Counted from the stretch's first letter, positions 16,592 through 25,992 are shown. The stretch is DNA of 64,000 nucleotides from Halorussus vallis (GCF_024138165.1 NZ_CP100000.1:1054001-1118000), one strand, 5' to 3'. The notes: generated from the sequence alone by a model not told the origin. Made by a program: numbers and translations.

Positions 16592-17830
16592 ATGCAGATT
16601 CCCTACGCCGATGCGACCATCGGATTCTCCCTGCCCGAGTGCGACGTGACGGTCGCCGAACCGCCCGGCGGCGACCCGGTCGACCCCCGCGAGGCCGCGG
16701 AGGCCGCGGTCGAGAACCCCCACGGTCCGCGACTGCGCGACAGGGTCGACCCCGACGACGAGGTGGCGGTCGTCGTGACCGACGTGACGCGCGCGACCCC
16801 CGACGACGTGCTCGCCGACGTCCTCCTCGCGGAACTGCGGGCCGGCGGCGTCGACCGCGAGCAGGTCCGAATCGTCGTCGGACTCGGCCTCCACCGACCG
16901 ATGAGCGACGAGGAACTCCGCGAGGCGCTCGGCGAACACGCCGACCTCGCGGAGAACCACGACGCCGAGGCCGCCCGCGAAGTCGGCACCGTCGAAGGGC
17001 CGGACGGCGAGTCGGTGGCGATCGAACTCAATCCGACCGTCGCCGACGCCGACCGCGTCGTCTCGACCGGGATGGTCGAACCCCACCAGTACGCCGGCTT
17101 CTCCGGCGGGGCGAAGACCCCCGCCATCGGCGCGGGCGGCGAGTCGCTCATCCGGTACACCCACGGCCCGGCGATGCTCTCGAACGAGGGCGTCAGACTC
17201 GGCCGGACCGAGGGTAACCCGTTCCGGGAAACGCTGAACCGGGCGGGCGACGTAATCGACCTGGACTTCTGTCTGAACGTCACCCACGCGCCGGCGGGCA
17301 TCCTCGACGCGAGCGCGGGCGACCACCGCGCCGTCGTGGCCGACCTCGCCGAGACGGCGCGGTCGGCCCTCTCGGTGCCGGTGTCGGGGAGCTACGACGC
17401 GGTCGTCGCGGGCGTCGGTGCGCCCAAGGACGCCAACCTCTACCAGACGACCCGGGCGGCGACCTACGTCGCCCTGGGCGATTACGACCCTCTCCGGGAA
17501 GGTGGCCGCATCGTCGTCCCCGCGCGCCTCCAGGAGGGCGCGGGCGAGGGCACCGGCGAGAAGCGTTTCTACGACCGCCTCAGCGGGGCCGAAAGCGCGT
17601 CGGCGCTCTACGAGGAGATGCGCCGCGGCTACGACCCCGGCGCACAGCGGGCGTTCGTCGTCGCGCGAGTCCTCCGGGAGTACGACCTGTACGTCACCAA
17701 CAGCAAGACGCCTCAGGTCGTCGGGGACTGCCTGATGCACGCCAGCGACTCGGTCGAAGACGCCGTCGAACCGGGCAGCGACGTGCTCGTGGTACCCGAC
17801 GCCCTGGACACGCTCCTCGTCAGGGCGTGA
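16592..17830 (+). CDS. larA: LarA-family nickel-pincer racemase
   Basis: A 412-residue member of the lactate racemase family, which interconverts 2-hydroxyacid enantiomers using a nickel pincer cofactor. Conserved residues are placed as in LarA: His101 in LGLHRPMSDEEL, His165 in EPHQYAGFSGG, Lys175 in GGAKT (the residue that anchors the cofactor) and His191. The spacings of 10 and 16 between the last three equal those of Lactobacillus plantarum LarA (174, 184, 200). The cofactor-making genes larB, larC and larE are not in the window. The substrate may differ from lactate. Confidence 0.85.
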   Translation: MQIPYADATIGFSLPECDVTVAEPPGGDPVDPREAAEAAVENPHGPRLRDRVDPDDEVAVVVTDVTRATPDDVLADVLLAELRAGGVDREQVRIVVGLGLHRPMSDEELREALGEHADLAENHDAEAAREVGTVEGPDGESVAIELNPTVADADRVVSTGMVEPHQYAGFSGGAKTPAIGAGGESLIRYTHGPAMLSNEGVRLGRTEGNPFRETLNRAGDVIDLDFCLNVTHAPAGILDASAGDHRAVVADLAETARSALSVPVSGSYDAVVAGVGAPKDANLYQTTRAATYVALGDYDPLREGGRIVVPARLQEGAGEGTGEKRFYDRLSGAESASALYEEMRRGYDPGAQRAFVVARVLREYDLYVTNSKTPQVVGDCLMHASDSVEDAVEPGSDVLVVPDALDTLLVRA

Positions 17831-17881
17831 GAGGAGACGAAGGCGGTGTCTCGACGTTCGAGACGCTCCGTCGGGGCCGAA

Positions 17882-19504
17882 CTACCAGAGGAGGTGCGGC
17901 CAGACGAACTGGAACAGCAGCCAGATGAGGGCGGTGAGTATCGCCGTCATCAGGACGTTGAGCACGATTCCGGCGCGCATCATCTGGCTCTGTTTGAGGT
18001 AGCCGCTCCCGAAGACGATGGCGTTGGGCGGAGTCGCGACCGGAAGCGCGAACGCGAAACTCGCGGCGATAGCGCCGGACACCGACAGGAACACCGCCGC
18101 GGCCACGTCGGTCAGGCCGAGCGTCGCCGCGAAGACGCCGCCGATGCTGATGAGGATGGGGACGATGATGGTCGCGGTGGCCGTGTTCGAGGTCATCTCG
18201 GTCAGGAAGATGACCAGCAGCACGACGACGGCGACCACCAGAACGATGGGTGCGCCCGTGAGCGACCCGAAGACGGTGTCGGCGATCCACTTGGTCGTGC
18301 CCGTCTTCGCCAGCGCGTCGGCCAGCGCGATGCCGCCGCCGAACAGCAGGATGGTCCCCCAGTCGATGTCGGCGAGTTCGTCCCACTCCATCGTGTCGGC
18401 CAGCACCAGCGCCGGAATCGCCATCAGGCCGACCACGACGTAGTAGAGCATCCCCTGGTGGCCGTCGAGACCGAAGACGCTCGCACCCTCGCCGCCGAAC
18501 AGCGTGACCGCGACCGGACCGGGCAGGTGCGGACCGAGGAAGTCGCCGAGACCGCCGACGACCCACAGCAGCGCCGTCGCGGCGAAGATGACCGCGACGC
18601 GCTTGCCGCGAGCGTCGAGCGACCCCTCCTCGGCGAGGTACCTGCGGGCCTGTTCGCGGGCCTCGCTCACGTCGTCAACCTGCGGCGGGTAGAGGACGGA
18701 CGTGAGCAGGTACCAGATTATTGGAAGAGTGACGACGACGATGGGGAGTCCGATGAACAACCACTGCGCGAACCCGATCTCGTAGCCCAGCATCTGGTTG
18801 AGCTGCGAGGCGAGCACCGCGTTCGGCGGCGTCCCGATGAGCGTCCCGACGCCGCCGACACTCGCGGCGTAGGCGGTGCCCAACAGCATCGAAACCTGGA
18901 TGTTACGGAACTCGTCGTCGGTCGACGGGTCGGCGATCGCGCCGCCGTCGGAGGCGACCTCCGAGTCCACCGGGGCGGCCGACGCGTCGGCCGCCGCAAC
19001 ACCCTCGCGACCGATGACCTGCGTGAGGACCCCGAGCGCGATGGGCGTCATCATCGCGGTCGTCGCGGTGTTCGACACCCACATCGAGAGAAACGCGGTG
19101 GCGAGCATGACCGCCAACACTAGGCGGCGGGGCGACGACCCCATCGCCGCCATCATCCAGAGCGCGATCCGACGGTCGATGTCGTACTTCTGGAGGGCGT
19201 TGGCCAGCATGAACCCCGCGATGAACAGGAAGATGAGGTGGTCGGCGAAGCCGACCAGCGCGTCGTCGAGGTCGGCGTACACGCCGAAGATGGTCAACAC
19301 GACGGGGATCGACAGCGCGGTGACGGCGAGCGGGAACGCCCCCGTCACCCAGAGGAAACCCGCGAAGAACATCGTCGCGAGCGCGAACTGTCCGCGAACC
19401 GAGAGTCCGTTCGGGTTCGGCGCGCCCGCGATGACGGCCGTTCCTAACAGTGCAAGCACGAAGACGACGATGCGTCCGCGCGGAGATGACGGTCGTGGTA
19501 TCAT
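17882..19504 (-). CDS. DASS/SLC13 family anion transporter
   Basis: A 540-residue polytopic membrane protein of the divalent anion:sodium symporter family, which imports dicarboxylates, sulfate or related anions with Na+. Two SNT signature motifs are visible, VSNTATTAMMTPIALG in the first half and MTSNTATATIIVPI in the second; these line the substrate and sodium sites. There are about eleven hydrophobic helices. A TATA-like element about 30 bases before the ATG and the hydrophobic start (GRIVVFVLALLGTAVI) fix the N-terminus. A small HTH-like gene precedes it on the same strand and may regulate it. Confidence 0.92.
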   Translation of the reverse strand: MIPRPSSPRGRIVVFVLALLGTAVIAGAPNPNGLSVRGQFALATMFFAGFLWVTGAFPLAVTALSIPVVLTIFGVYADLDDALVGFADHLIFLFIAGFMLANALQKYDIDRRIALWMMAAMGSSPRRLVLAVMLATAFLSMWVSNTATTAMMTPIALGVLTQVIGREGVAAADASAAPVDSEVASDGGAIADPSTDDEFRNIQVSMLLGTAYAASVGGVGTLIGTPPNAVLASQLNQMLGYEIGFAQWLFIGLPIVVVTLPIIWYLLTSVLYPPQVDDVSEAREQARRYLAEEGSLDARGKRVAVIFAATALLWVVGGLGDFLGPHLPGPVAVTLFGGEGASVFGLDGHQGMLYYVVVGLMAIPALVLADTMEWDELADIDWGTILLFGGGIALADALAKTGTTKWIADTVFGSLTGAPIVLVVAVVVLLVIFLTEMTSNTATATIIVPILISIGGVFAATLGLTDVAAAVFLSVSGAIAASFAFALPVATPPNAIVFGSGYLKQSQMMRAGIVLNVLMTAILTALIWLLFQFVWPHLLW

Positions 19505-19533
19505 TGATACACGCCAACAAAGCAGTTTGTTAC

Positions 19534-19543
19534 GATTAATAAC
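19534..19543 (-). promoter_or_regulatory. TATA-like box of the DASS transporter
   Basis: Read leftward as GTTATTAATC, 30-39 bases before the ATG at 19504. The region between the two leftward genes is AT-rich, so the transporter probably has its own promoter even though the HTH gene lies upstream on the same strand. Confidence 0.5.
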
Positions 19544-19583
19544 TTTCGATAGGGCAAAAAGTAGCGGAAAAAATACGAACCGA

Positions 19584-19829
19584 TTAGAAGTTCTCCGCGA
19601 TTGCACGAATCTGCTCGGCCGTGAGTTCGGCCGAGTAGAGGTCGAACAGCGTGCGGCGGCGCGACGGTGAGAGCGCGCGGGTTCCGGATTCGAGCATCGA
19701 GACGTGGGCCTGCATGAGGTCGTCGAGTTCACGTTCGACGGCGCGCTGTTCGAACCCCGCGGCGACCCGGAGCAGACGCCACGCGAGCGGCGATAGGTCG
19801 GTCACGTCGGCGCCGTCTCCCTCCGTCAT
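19584..19829 (-). CDS. Small XRE-like helix-turn-helix protein
   Basis: An 81-residue protein whose core LSPLAWRLLRVAAGFEQRAV, then VSMLESGTRALSPSRRRTL, follows the pattern of a compact Cro/XRE-type helix-turn-helix (helix, turn, VSxLExGxR, helix). The C-terminus LTAEQIRAIAENF is a further helix. It is probably a DNA-binding protein that could control the DASS transporter downstream, or itself. No ligand domain is present. Confidence 0.7.
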   Translation of the reverse strand: MTEGDGADVTDLSPLAWRLLRVAAGFEQRAVERELDDLMQAHVSMLESGTRALSPSRRRTLFDLYSAELTAEQIRAIAENF

Positions 19830-19893
19830 CGGGCGTAGCTATGCGAGGTTCGGCCCATAAACGTCGGGGTCGTCGGCCCGCCGGCCGGCGGAC

Positions 19894-22662
19894 TCACCGC
19901 ACCGGCGACGCGCTCGACCCCGTCACGGCGTCGTACCCGTCGCCGATTTCGTCCAGGACGCGCTCGTGGAACTCCTGGAGGACCGCGCTCTCGTCCTCGG
20001 CGAGAACCACGTCGCTGGCCATCAGCGTCGCCAGGCCGAACGCCTTCGGCGTAGGGGTGTCGACGCGGTTCTGGACCACCTCGACCGCGCCCGACTCCAT
20101 GTCGGCCATCACCTCCTCGACGGCCGACACCGCGAGTTTGTCTTCGATAATCTCGCGGTAGGTTTCCTCGACGACCGCGAAGTCTTCGAGGTCCTCCGCG
20201 AACCCGAGCAACATCTCGCTCGAAACCTGCTGTTCGCTCGCCGACTTCTCGTAGCCCTTGTAGCGCTTGAGGATCATCAGCGACCGGGTGGCGTTGATGC
20301 GGAAGTACCGCTGGAGGAGTTCGGTGCCTGCCAGCGCGGACCGGAGGTCGCTTCGCACGTCCTCAGGGTCGATGTCCCGCAGGATTTCGGCCACGTCGAC
20401 CTTCCGGTTCAGCGGCATCGAGACCGTGAACCCGTGGTCGGCGACCGCGACCGAGACGTTGGTGTTGGCGGCGTTCGCACACCGGTAGGCCACGACGCGC
20501 GAGAGGCCGTCGTTGAACTTCCGGCCGTAGTTCGAGTGGACGTAGTAGTGGCGCTCGTACTCCTGGCGGTCGAGTTCGATCTCGACCGCGAGGCGTTCGT
20601 CGGTGCTGACGCTGCCCGGCCCGGCGTACCGGACCTGTTCGTCGAACATCCGGGCGATGGCCCGGACGCTGTTCTCGTCGAGCGGGAACTCCCTGAGCCA
20701 CACCCGGACCGCGGGCCGCCCGCGCTTTTCGAAGCGGGAGAGGAGTTCGCCCTGAAACTCGAGGATGGAGCGGCCGAGGTCGTAGGACAGCGGCAGGCGC
20801 TCGGAGAACCACGAGGGAACCGTGGGTCGGGCGCGGGTGGGGTCGGCGTACACCTTCGACCCCCGCCGGTACTTGAACTCGAAGTTCCGGCCGCCGAGGA
20901 CGAACACGTCGCCCTTCTCCAGGGTGTCGAGGTAGCTCTCGTCCAGATTGCCGACCCACTCGCTGTCGGCGCGGGTGTACACATCGCAGGTGAACGAGTC
21001 GGGAATCGTCCCGATGTTGGTCATGTAGATGACCCGCGCGAGTCGACCCCGCTTGCCGATTAGCGGTTCGCCCACGGGGTACTCGGGGTAGTGGTACTCG
21101 CCGTCGGGCGGGTCGTTCTCGTCGCGCCATATCTTCGCGTAGACGTGCTTGTCCTCCAGGCCCTCGTAGTCGGAGGTGAGATACCGGAAGAGAGTCTCGA
21201 ACTGCTCGTCGGTGAAGTTCCGGTAGGGGTAGGCCCGCCGGACGACCTCCTTGATTTCGGACTCGGGTCTGACCTCGTTGATGGCCATGCCGTAGACGTG
21301 CTGGGCCGCCACGTCGTAGGCCTCCTCGGGGACGAACACCCGGTCGACGAACCCCTCTTCGGCCTTCTTCAGCATCACCGCGCACTCGACGAGTTCGTCG
21401 CGGTCGAGCGCGACCACCCGGCCGGTGACGGTCTGGCCGAGCTGGTGGCCCGCCCGCCCCACGCGCTGGAGTAGCGACGCGACCGACTTCGGCGACCCGA
21501 CCTGGACCACGAGGTCGATGTGGGGCATGTCGATGCCGAGTTCGAGGCTGGTGGAGGTCGTCACCACGTCGAGGCTTCCCTCCTTGAGCGCGCCTTCGAT
21601 GGACTGGCGGGCGTCCTTCGAGAGACTGCCGTGGTGACAGCCCGAGTTCTCCTCGTCGTAGACGTCGAAGCGCTCCCGGAGGTTGTGCAACACGCGCTCG
21701 GCGCCCGAGCGCGTGTTGGTGAACACCAGCGTGTTGGTGTGGTCGGAAATGAGTTCGTGGAGGTCGTCGTAGAACCGCTCCTGAACCACCTCGCGGGGCG
21801 TGTGGATGAGGTCGTCGGCGGGACACTGGAGTTCGACGTCGAACTCCCGGACGAACCGGGTGTCGACGATCTCGCAGTCGCGGATGCGGGGTTCTTCGTC
21901 GTCGTCGCTCCCCGACTCGCATCCGACCAGGAACTCGGCGATGTCGGAGAGCGGTTCGACCGTCGCCGAACAGCCGATGCGGGTCGGCGATGTCTCGGTC
22001 AACTGTTCGAGTCGTTCCAGGCTCAACGAGAGGTGGGTGCCGCGCTTGCCGTCGGCGAGGCTGTGAATCTCGTCGACCACGACGTACTCCACCGTCTCCA
22101 ACTTCCGCTTGAACTTCGGCGAGTTGAGCAGGATGGCCAGCGTCTCCGGCGTGGTGTTGAGGATGTGGGGCGTCTCGTCCAGCATCTTCCGGCGCTCGTT
22201 GCTGTCGGTGTCGCCGTGGCGAATCGCGTGGCGGACGTTCACCTTGCCGTCCATCCGTTCGCTGATACCTTCCAGTGGCACCTCCAAGTTCCGGTGGATG
22301 TCGTTGGCCAGCGACTTCAGCGGCGAGACGTACAGACAGTAGACCGAGTTGTCGAGTCCGTCCTCGGCCTCGCGCTCCTTGCGGAACAGTTCGTTCAGAA
22401 TCGCGGTGAACGCGGACAGCGTCTTGCCGCTCCCGGTGGGCGACGCCACCAGCGCGTTGCGTCGCTCGTGGACGAGCGGAATCGCCTCGCGCTGGGGCGG
22501 CGTGAAGAACCCCCCGTTGTCGGGGACGTACTCGCCGAACTCGTCGACCCACCACTCCCTGACCGCCGGTTCCAGCAACTCGAAGGCGTCTCGGTCCTCG
22601 ATCTCGACCGCGTCGGCGTCGAAATCGTAACCCCCACGCGCCAGCAACTCGCGCGCTCCCAT
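19894..22662 (-). CDS. lhr: Lhr-like superfamily 2 DNA/RNA helicase
   Basis: A 922-residue large helicase-related protein. Helicase motifs are in order: Walker A ASPTGSGKT near residue 75, DEIHSLADGKRG (motif II, DEIH), SATVEP (motif III), TSTSLELGIDMP (V) and QRVGRAGH (VI), followed by the winged-helix and beta-barrel Lhr-core domains (YRRGSKVYADPTRARPTVPS region and C-terminal helices). Lhr proteins unwind DNA and DNA:RNA hybrids in repair. The start is at MGARELLARGGYDFD; a CTTATG-type TATA lies about 25 bases upstream. Confidence 0.93.
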   Translation of the reverse strand: MGARELLARGGYDFDADAVEIEDRDAFELLEPAVREWWVDEFGEYVPDNGGFFTPPQREAIPLVHERRNALVASPTGSGKTLSAFTAILNELFRKEREAEDGLDNSVYCLYVSPLKSLANDIHRNLEVPLEGISERMDGKVNVRHAIRHGDTDSNERRKMLDETPHILNTTPETLAILLNSPKFKRKLETVEYVVVDEIHSLADGKRGTHLSLSLERLEQLTETSPTRIGCSATVEPLSDIAEFLVGCESGSDDDEEPRIRDCEIVDTRFVREFDVELQCPADDLIHTPREVVQERFYDDLHELISDHTNTLVFTNTRSGAERVLHNLRERFDVYDEENSGCHHGSLSKDARQSIEGALKEGSLDVVTTSTSLELGIDMPHIDLVVQVGSPKSVASLLQRVGRAGHQLGQTVTGRVVALDRDELVECAVMLKKAEEGFVDRVFVPEEAYDVAAQHVYGMAINEVRPESEIKEVVRRAYPYRNFTDEQFETLFRYLTSDYEGLEDKHVYAKIWRDENDPPDGEYHYPEYPVGEPLIGKRGRLARVIYMTNIGTIPDSFTCDVYTRADSEWVGNLDESYLDTLEKGDVFVLGGRNFEFKYRRGSKVYADPTRARPTVPSWFSERLPLSYDLGRSILEFQGELLSRFEKRGRPAVRVWLREFPLDENSVRAIARMFDEQVRYAGPGSVSTDERLAVEIELDRQEYERHYYVHSNYGRKFNDGLSRVVAYRCANAANTNVSVAVADHGFTVSMPLNRKVDVAEILRDIDPEDVRSDLRSALAGTELLQRYFRINATRSLMILKRYKGYEKSASEQQVSSEMLLGFAEDLEDFAVVEETYREIIEDKLAVSAVEEVMADMESGAVEVVQNRVDTPTPKAFGLATLMASDVVLAEDESAVLQEFHERVLDEIGDGYDAVTGSSASPVR

Positions 22663-23227
22663 TTGACGGACCTTGGGACCGTGCGCATAAGACGGTTTGG
22701 CTCGCGGAGCGGAAGTGAAATCCGCGGGTACTCGCCACCTCCTCCGGCGATTCGCGGGGCCGGAGTGCGAGAAAGTCCACGCCGACAGTCCGACCGCATC
22801 AGTACCGGCAGTCTGACTCCGACGCCAGTACGGCGGACTCTCGCCGACGCCGAGTCCCACGACGGCCGCCGTCGCGGGACTCGGGGCCTGCTTCGGACAC
22901 CTTCGAGCGCCTCGGCCGAGCGAGGGATTCGACCGTCGAGGGTATTCATAGCTGTTTGGTACACGGCGGAGGTGTAATCGTCGTTTTCGGGGACACTCCG
23001 CCGTATCTTCGACACCGAGCGGAGAACTCGCACAGTATAAACAAAATCACATCGAGGAGCGTCGGACGAGAGGCGGGCGACCGAGAAGCGAGAGACAGGA
23101 GTGGACTTCGAGGCCGAACGGTCGACGCGTCGGTGCGCGCCTTCGGACCCAGGTTCGGCCCTGGCGACGCGCTACCGTCCCGCACTTTCGCCCAAACGTT
23201 ATTGCGGTTCGGTCCCGGTTTTCGGAT
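22663..23227. other. Intergenic region, no gene recognised
   Basis: About 565 bases between divergent genes. The left end holds a TATA-like CATAAG for lhr. An isolated AT-rich AGTATAAAC near 23034 could be a promoter in either direction, but no convincing reading frame follows on either strand. Open frames crossing here translate to arginine-rich sequence. I see no RNA fold or repeat. Confidence 0.5.
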
Positions 23228-23971
23228 ATGCGCGTCACCTTTCTCGGAACCGGCAGCGCGATGCCGACGGGCGAGCGCTACCAGACCGGCGTCCTCGTCG
23301 AGGACGTCGAGGCCGACCGCCGGGTGCTGGTCGACTGCGGGAGCGGCGTCCTCCACCGACTCCAGCAGTCGGGCGTCGGCTACGAGAACGTCTCGTCGGT
23401 GCTGCTCACGCACCACCACCTCGACCATGTCTCGGACCTGCTCCCCCTGCTGAAAGCCAGGTGGCTGGCCGGCGAGGAGTACCTCGAAGTCGTCGGCCCC
23501 GTCGGGACGAAGGACCTGCTCGATGGCCTGCTGGACGTCTACGACTACCTCGCAGAGAAGGTCGACCTCCGGGTACGCGAAATCGCCGAACAGGAGTTCG
23601 AGGTCGGCGGATTCGACGTCGAAGCCTACGAGACGCGCCACTCGATACCGTGTTTCGCCTACCGGTTCGGCGACCGGTTCACCTTCAGCGGCGACAGCGA
23701 GGCGTTCGAGGGACTGGCGAACTTCGCCGACGGGTGCGAGATGCTGGCCCACGACTGCTCGTTCCCCGACGACGTCGACGTCGATAACCACCCGACGCCC
23801 ACCCAACTCGGCCGGGCGCTCGCCGACTCGGGCGCCGACGTCGGCCGGGTGTTCCTCACGCACCTCTACCCCCACACCCAGGGTCGCCACGAGGAGATGA
23901 TGTCGTCCATCGAGGCGTTGTACGACGGCGACGTGCGATTCGCCGACGACCTTCGAACCGTCGAGCTGTAG
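23228..23971 (+). CDS. RNase Z-like MBL-fold hydrolase
   Basis: A 247-residue metallo-beta-lactamase-fold protein that starts MRVTFLGTGSAMPTGERYQTG, the classical opening of RNase Z/arylsulfatase-type hydrolases. The metal motif LLTHHHLDHVSDLLPLL (HxHxDH) is near residue 61, then RHSIPCFAYRF, FSGDSEAF, and a terminal LTHLYPH with the last histidine ligand. It lacks the long exosite arm expected for tRNA 3'-processing RNase Z, so a phosphodiesterase or arylsulfatase-type role is as likely. Confidence 0.86.
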   Translation: MRVTFLGTGSAMPTGERYQTGVLVEDVEADRRVLVDCGSGVLHRLQQSGVGYENVSSVLLTHHHLDHVSDLLPLLKARWLAGEEYLEVVGPVGTKDLLDGLLDVYDYLAEKVDLRVREIAEQEFEVGGFDVEAYETRHSIPCFAYRFGDRFTFSGDSEAFEGLANFADGCEMLAHDCSFPDDVDVDNHPTPTQLGRALADSGADVGRVFLTHLYPHTQGRHEEMMSSIEALYDGDVRFADDLRTVEL

Positions 23972-24158
23972 CCTCGACGTCCCGCAGAGGTCGGCGGCGC
24001 GGGACGGCTTTCGTACCGTCGGGCTTCGAGAGGACCGGGTTCGCTCGATCAGCCTCGTCGAACTCCGCGTCACCCGATCAACTGCAACCGACCGCGAGTG
24101 AAATCGAATCGTTCGCGAATCGGTGCGGGTCTTTCTGACTCTGAAACTTCGCATCACC

Positions 24159-24167
24159 TTTTATACT
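24159..24167 (+). promoter_or_regulatory. TATA box of the HTH/membrane pair
   Basis: CTTTTATAC lies 23-31 bases before the GTG start codon at 24190. This spacing implies a leaderless transcript and supports GTG as the start. Confidence 0.55.
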
Positions 24168-24189
24168 GTCGTCTTCGGAACACGATAAT

Positions 24190-24534
24190 GTGAGCGAGGA
24201 CCCTGACCCCGCGACGCTGTTCGCCCTCTTCGACGACGAGTACGCGCGACGCATCCTCGCTCACCTCACCGACAGACCTATGTCAGCGACCGAACTGAGC
24301 GAGCGGTGCGACGCATCACCGCCCACGATCTACCGGCGTATCGACCGGCTGAAATCCTGTGACCTCCTCGTGGAGGAGACGAAACTGGACGAGAACGGGA
24401 ATCACTACGCCGTCTACGAGTCGCGCTTTGACTCGCTCTCGGTGACGGTGGACGACGGTACGTTCGCCGTCGATCTTTCACGGCGCGATGACCCGGCCGA
24501 CCGCCTGACGAACATGTGGGAGGAGATTCGATGA
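24190..24534 (+). CDS. ArsR-like HTH transcription regulator
   Basis: A 114-residue winged-helix protein. ALFDDEYARRILAHLTDRPM then SATELSERCDASPPTIYRRI and DRLKSCDLLVEETKLDENGN give helix-turn-helix plus wing. The short C-terminal beta part (FDSLSVTVDDGTFAVDL) is usual in haloarchaeal HTH_20-type regulators. It starts at GTG with a leaderless promoter and its stop overlaps the next ATG as ATGA. The partner is a three-helix membrane protein, a pair I know to recur in haloarchaea, perhaps membrane-linked sensing. Confidence 0.82.
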   Translation: MSEDPDPATLFALFDDEYARRILAHLTDRPMSATELSERCDASPPTIYRRIDRLKSCDLLVEETKLDENGNHYAVYESRFDSLSVTVDDGTFAVDLSRRDDPADRLTNMWEEIR

Positions 24535-24839
24535 GCGCCCTCCCCTCGGCGATGGATCTCCACGGTCCGTGGCTGGCGGCGAACTTCGTCCTCCTGTTCG
24601 TCCTGGGCTTCCTCATCGTCTACCAAGCGATCCGCGGCTACCGGCGCAACGGCGGTCGTCCGATGCTGTTTCTGGCGCTCGGCATCGTCCTGCTCACGAT
24701 CGTCCCGACCGTCATCATCCACGTCGGCGCACGGTGGTACAGCATGCGGACGGTCGGACTGGTCATCTCGCCGCTGGCGAACAGCGTCAAGGTGGTTGGC
24801 CTGGCGAGCATCGTCTATTCGCTTTACGGGCGGCGCTAA
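24531..24839 (+). CDS. Three-helix membrane protein (DUF7521-like)
   Basis: A 102-residue protein with three hydrophobic helices near residues 14-33, 45-65 and 75-95 and short basic loops (YRRNGGRP). It starts by a four-base ATGA overlap with the HTH regulator, so both are made from one transcript. I recognise the arrangement as the haloarchaeal HTH plus DUF7521 pair; its function is unknown, but it may tether or inform the regulator. Confidence 0.75.
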   Translation: MSALPSAMDLHGPWLAANFVLLFVLGFLIVYQAIRGYRRNGGRPMLFLALGIVLLTIVPTVIIHVGARWYSMRTVGLVISPLANSVKVVGLASIVYSLYGRR

Positions 24840-25012
24840 GTGCTGGTCGTACGACGTAACTGAAGCTTCGACGGGCTCTCTCGACTCGGACGTTCTCCGG
24901 CCGAAACTGTGAACGTACTCTCGCCCGTTCGAACCGTACCTACCGGACGGCGGACCGTTGTATGACGCTCTTTTCAATTATATTTCTGCGGATAATTCTA
25001 TTGATTCTGGAT

Positions 25013-25021
25013 ACCTTTAAG
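25013..25021 (+). promoter_or_regulatory. TATA-like box of the PadR regulator
   Basis: ACCTTTAAG within an AT-rich stretch, about 37-45 bases before the ATG at 25058. That gives a short leader rather than a fully leaderless transcript. Confidence 0.4.
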
Positions 25022-25057
25022 TTGGTGTGTCTCTATTGAAGGAACGGGGAACTCACC

Positions 25058-25351
25058 ATGCACGATTTAACCGGATTCCAGCGCGACCTCCTGTACGTCG
25101 TCGACGGATTGGACGAGCCACACGGCCTCGCCATCAAGGACGAACTCGAAGATTACTACGAGAAGGAGATTCACCACGGTCGCCTCTATCCGAATCTGGA
25201 CACGCTGGTCGACAAGGGGATGGTCGAGAAGGGCCAGCGCGACCGCCGGACCAACTTCTACACGCTGACGACTCGCGGGCAGCGCGAGATAAAGGCCCGT
25301 CGCGAGTGGGAAGCCCAGTACACGTCCGGAGAGGCCGAAGCGACGTCGTAG
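25058..25351 (+). CDS. PadR-family transcription regulator
   Basis: A 97-residue winged-helix protein. The sequence LTGFQRDLLYVVDGLDEPHG LAIK is followed by the recognition region HHGRLYPNLDTLVDKGMVEK and the wing RRTNFYTLTTRGQREI, the exact PadR order (GxLYPxLxxLxxxGxV). The dimerising C-terminal helix of long PadR members is missing, as usual for the short haloarchaeal type. The target gene is not evident. It is monocistronic. Confidence 0.9.
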   Translation: MHDLTGFQRDLLYVVDGLDEPHGLAIKDELEDYYEKEIHHGRLYPNLDTLVDKGMVEKGQRDRRTNFYTLTTRGQREIKARREWEAQYTSGEAEATS

Positions 25352-25415
25352 GCGTCGTCCGGAACCGAAGAATCGGGGCGGTACGAAGAATCACGTTTTC
25401 TGAGTGCTCGGAGTA

Positions 25416-25565
25416 TCAGCGACCGTCTCCGAAGCAGCGTTCGCAGACGGCGACCCGCGCCTGCATCGGTTCGTCGGTCGGATTCGGGGGAATCGTGACG
25501 TGCGTTACCGGTACGTACGCACGACAGTACGTACACCGCTCGATTGCGGTCACCTCGTCGGCCAT
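25416..25565 (-). CDS. 49-residue zinc-finger microprotein
   Basis: A very short protein with two CxxC pairs, RCTYCRAY near residues 10-17 and VCERCFGD near 40-47, separated by a Pro-rich beta stretch. It is a complete treble-clef or ribbon-type zinc finger with nothing else attached. An AT-rich TTTGAATA read leftward lies about 28 bases before the ATG. It is convergent with the padR gene. Probable role in nucleic-acid or protein binding, unknown. Confidence 0.65.
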   Translation of the reverse strand: MADEVTAIERCTYCRAYVPVTHVTIPPNPTDEPMQARVAVCERCFGDGR

Positions 25566-25694
25566 ACGACTCTCTCCACCCTTCCCCTATTCAAATGTTC
25601 CGCCGGTCGTCGGGCGGCGGCGGGATGGAGCGGAGTGGCGGCACCGCGTGCCGCGCCGCGAACGACTTTATCCCGGGGTGCCGTTCCGTCGGCC

Positions 25695-25988
25695 ATGTCC
25701 GACGTCTGTCCGTACCTGGAGTATCGGCGGTTGGCCGACGACGGCCGGGACGACGCCGAACCCCGCGCCTACTGCGCCGCGGCCGAGGAGTTCGTCCAAC
25801 CGATGCGCGCCGACATCTGCAACGGTCGCTACGGCCTGGACCACGAAACCGACTGCGAGATCTACCGCGCCCGCGAGGGACTGCCCGAGGGCGTCGACGG
25901 CGAAGGCGCCGACGGTGAGATGGCCGAAGGTGAGGACGTCGAGGGCGAGAGGACGGACGACGGGAACGCCGACGCGGGAGGCGATTGA
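25695..25988 (+). CDS. Cysteine-containing small protein with acidic tail
   Basis: A 97-residue protein. The first 55 residues carry four cysteines in the order CPYLEYR, YCAAAEEF, DICNGRY and DCEIYRA, which could bind a metal or Fe-S centre. The last 40 residues are a Gly/Asp/Glu-rich tail. It ends four bases before the BKACE enzyme gene, so the two are probably cotranscribed. A TATA-like GACTTTATCC lies about 25 bases upstream. Function unknown. Confidence 0.7.
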   Translation: MSDVCPYLEYRRLADDGRDDAEPRAYCAAAEEFVQPMRADICNGRYGLDHETDCEIYRAREGLPEGVDGEGADGEMAEGEDVEGERTDDGNADAGGD

Positions 25989-25992
25989 ACCG

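Noticed and set aside
16064-17740. Leftward frame of 558 codons opposite the LarA-family gene
   Set aside because: Arginine-rich composition and position opposite a gene with conserved catalytic residues mark it as a shadow.
22956-23453. Rightward frame across the RNase Z-like gene's upstream region
   Set aside because: No motif, arginine-rich translation, and it overlaps the real start with the MRVTFLGTGS signature.
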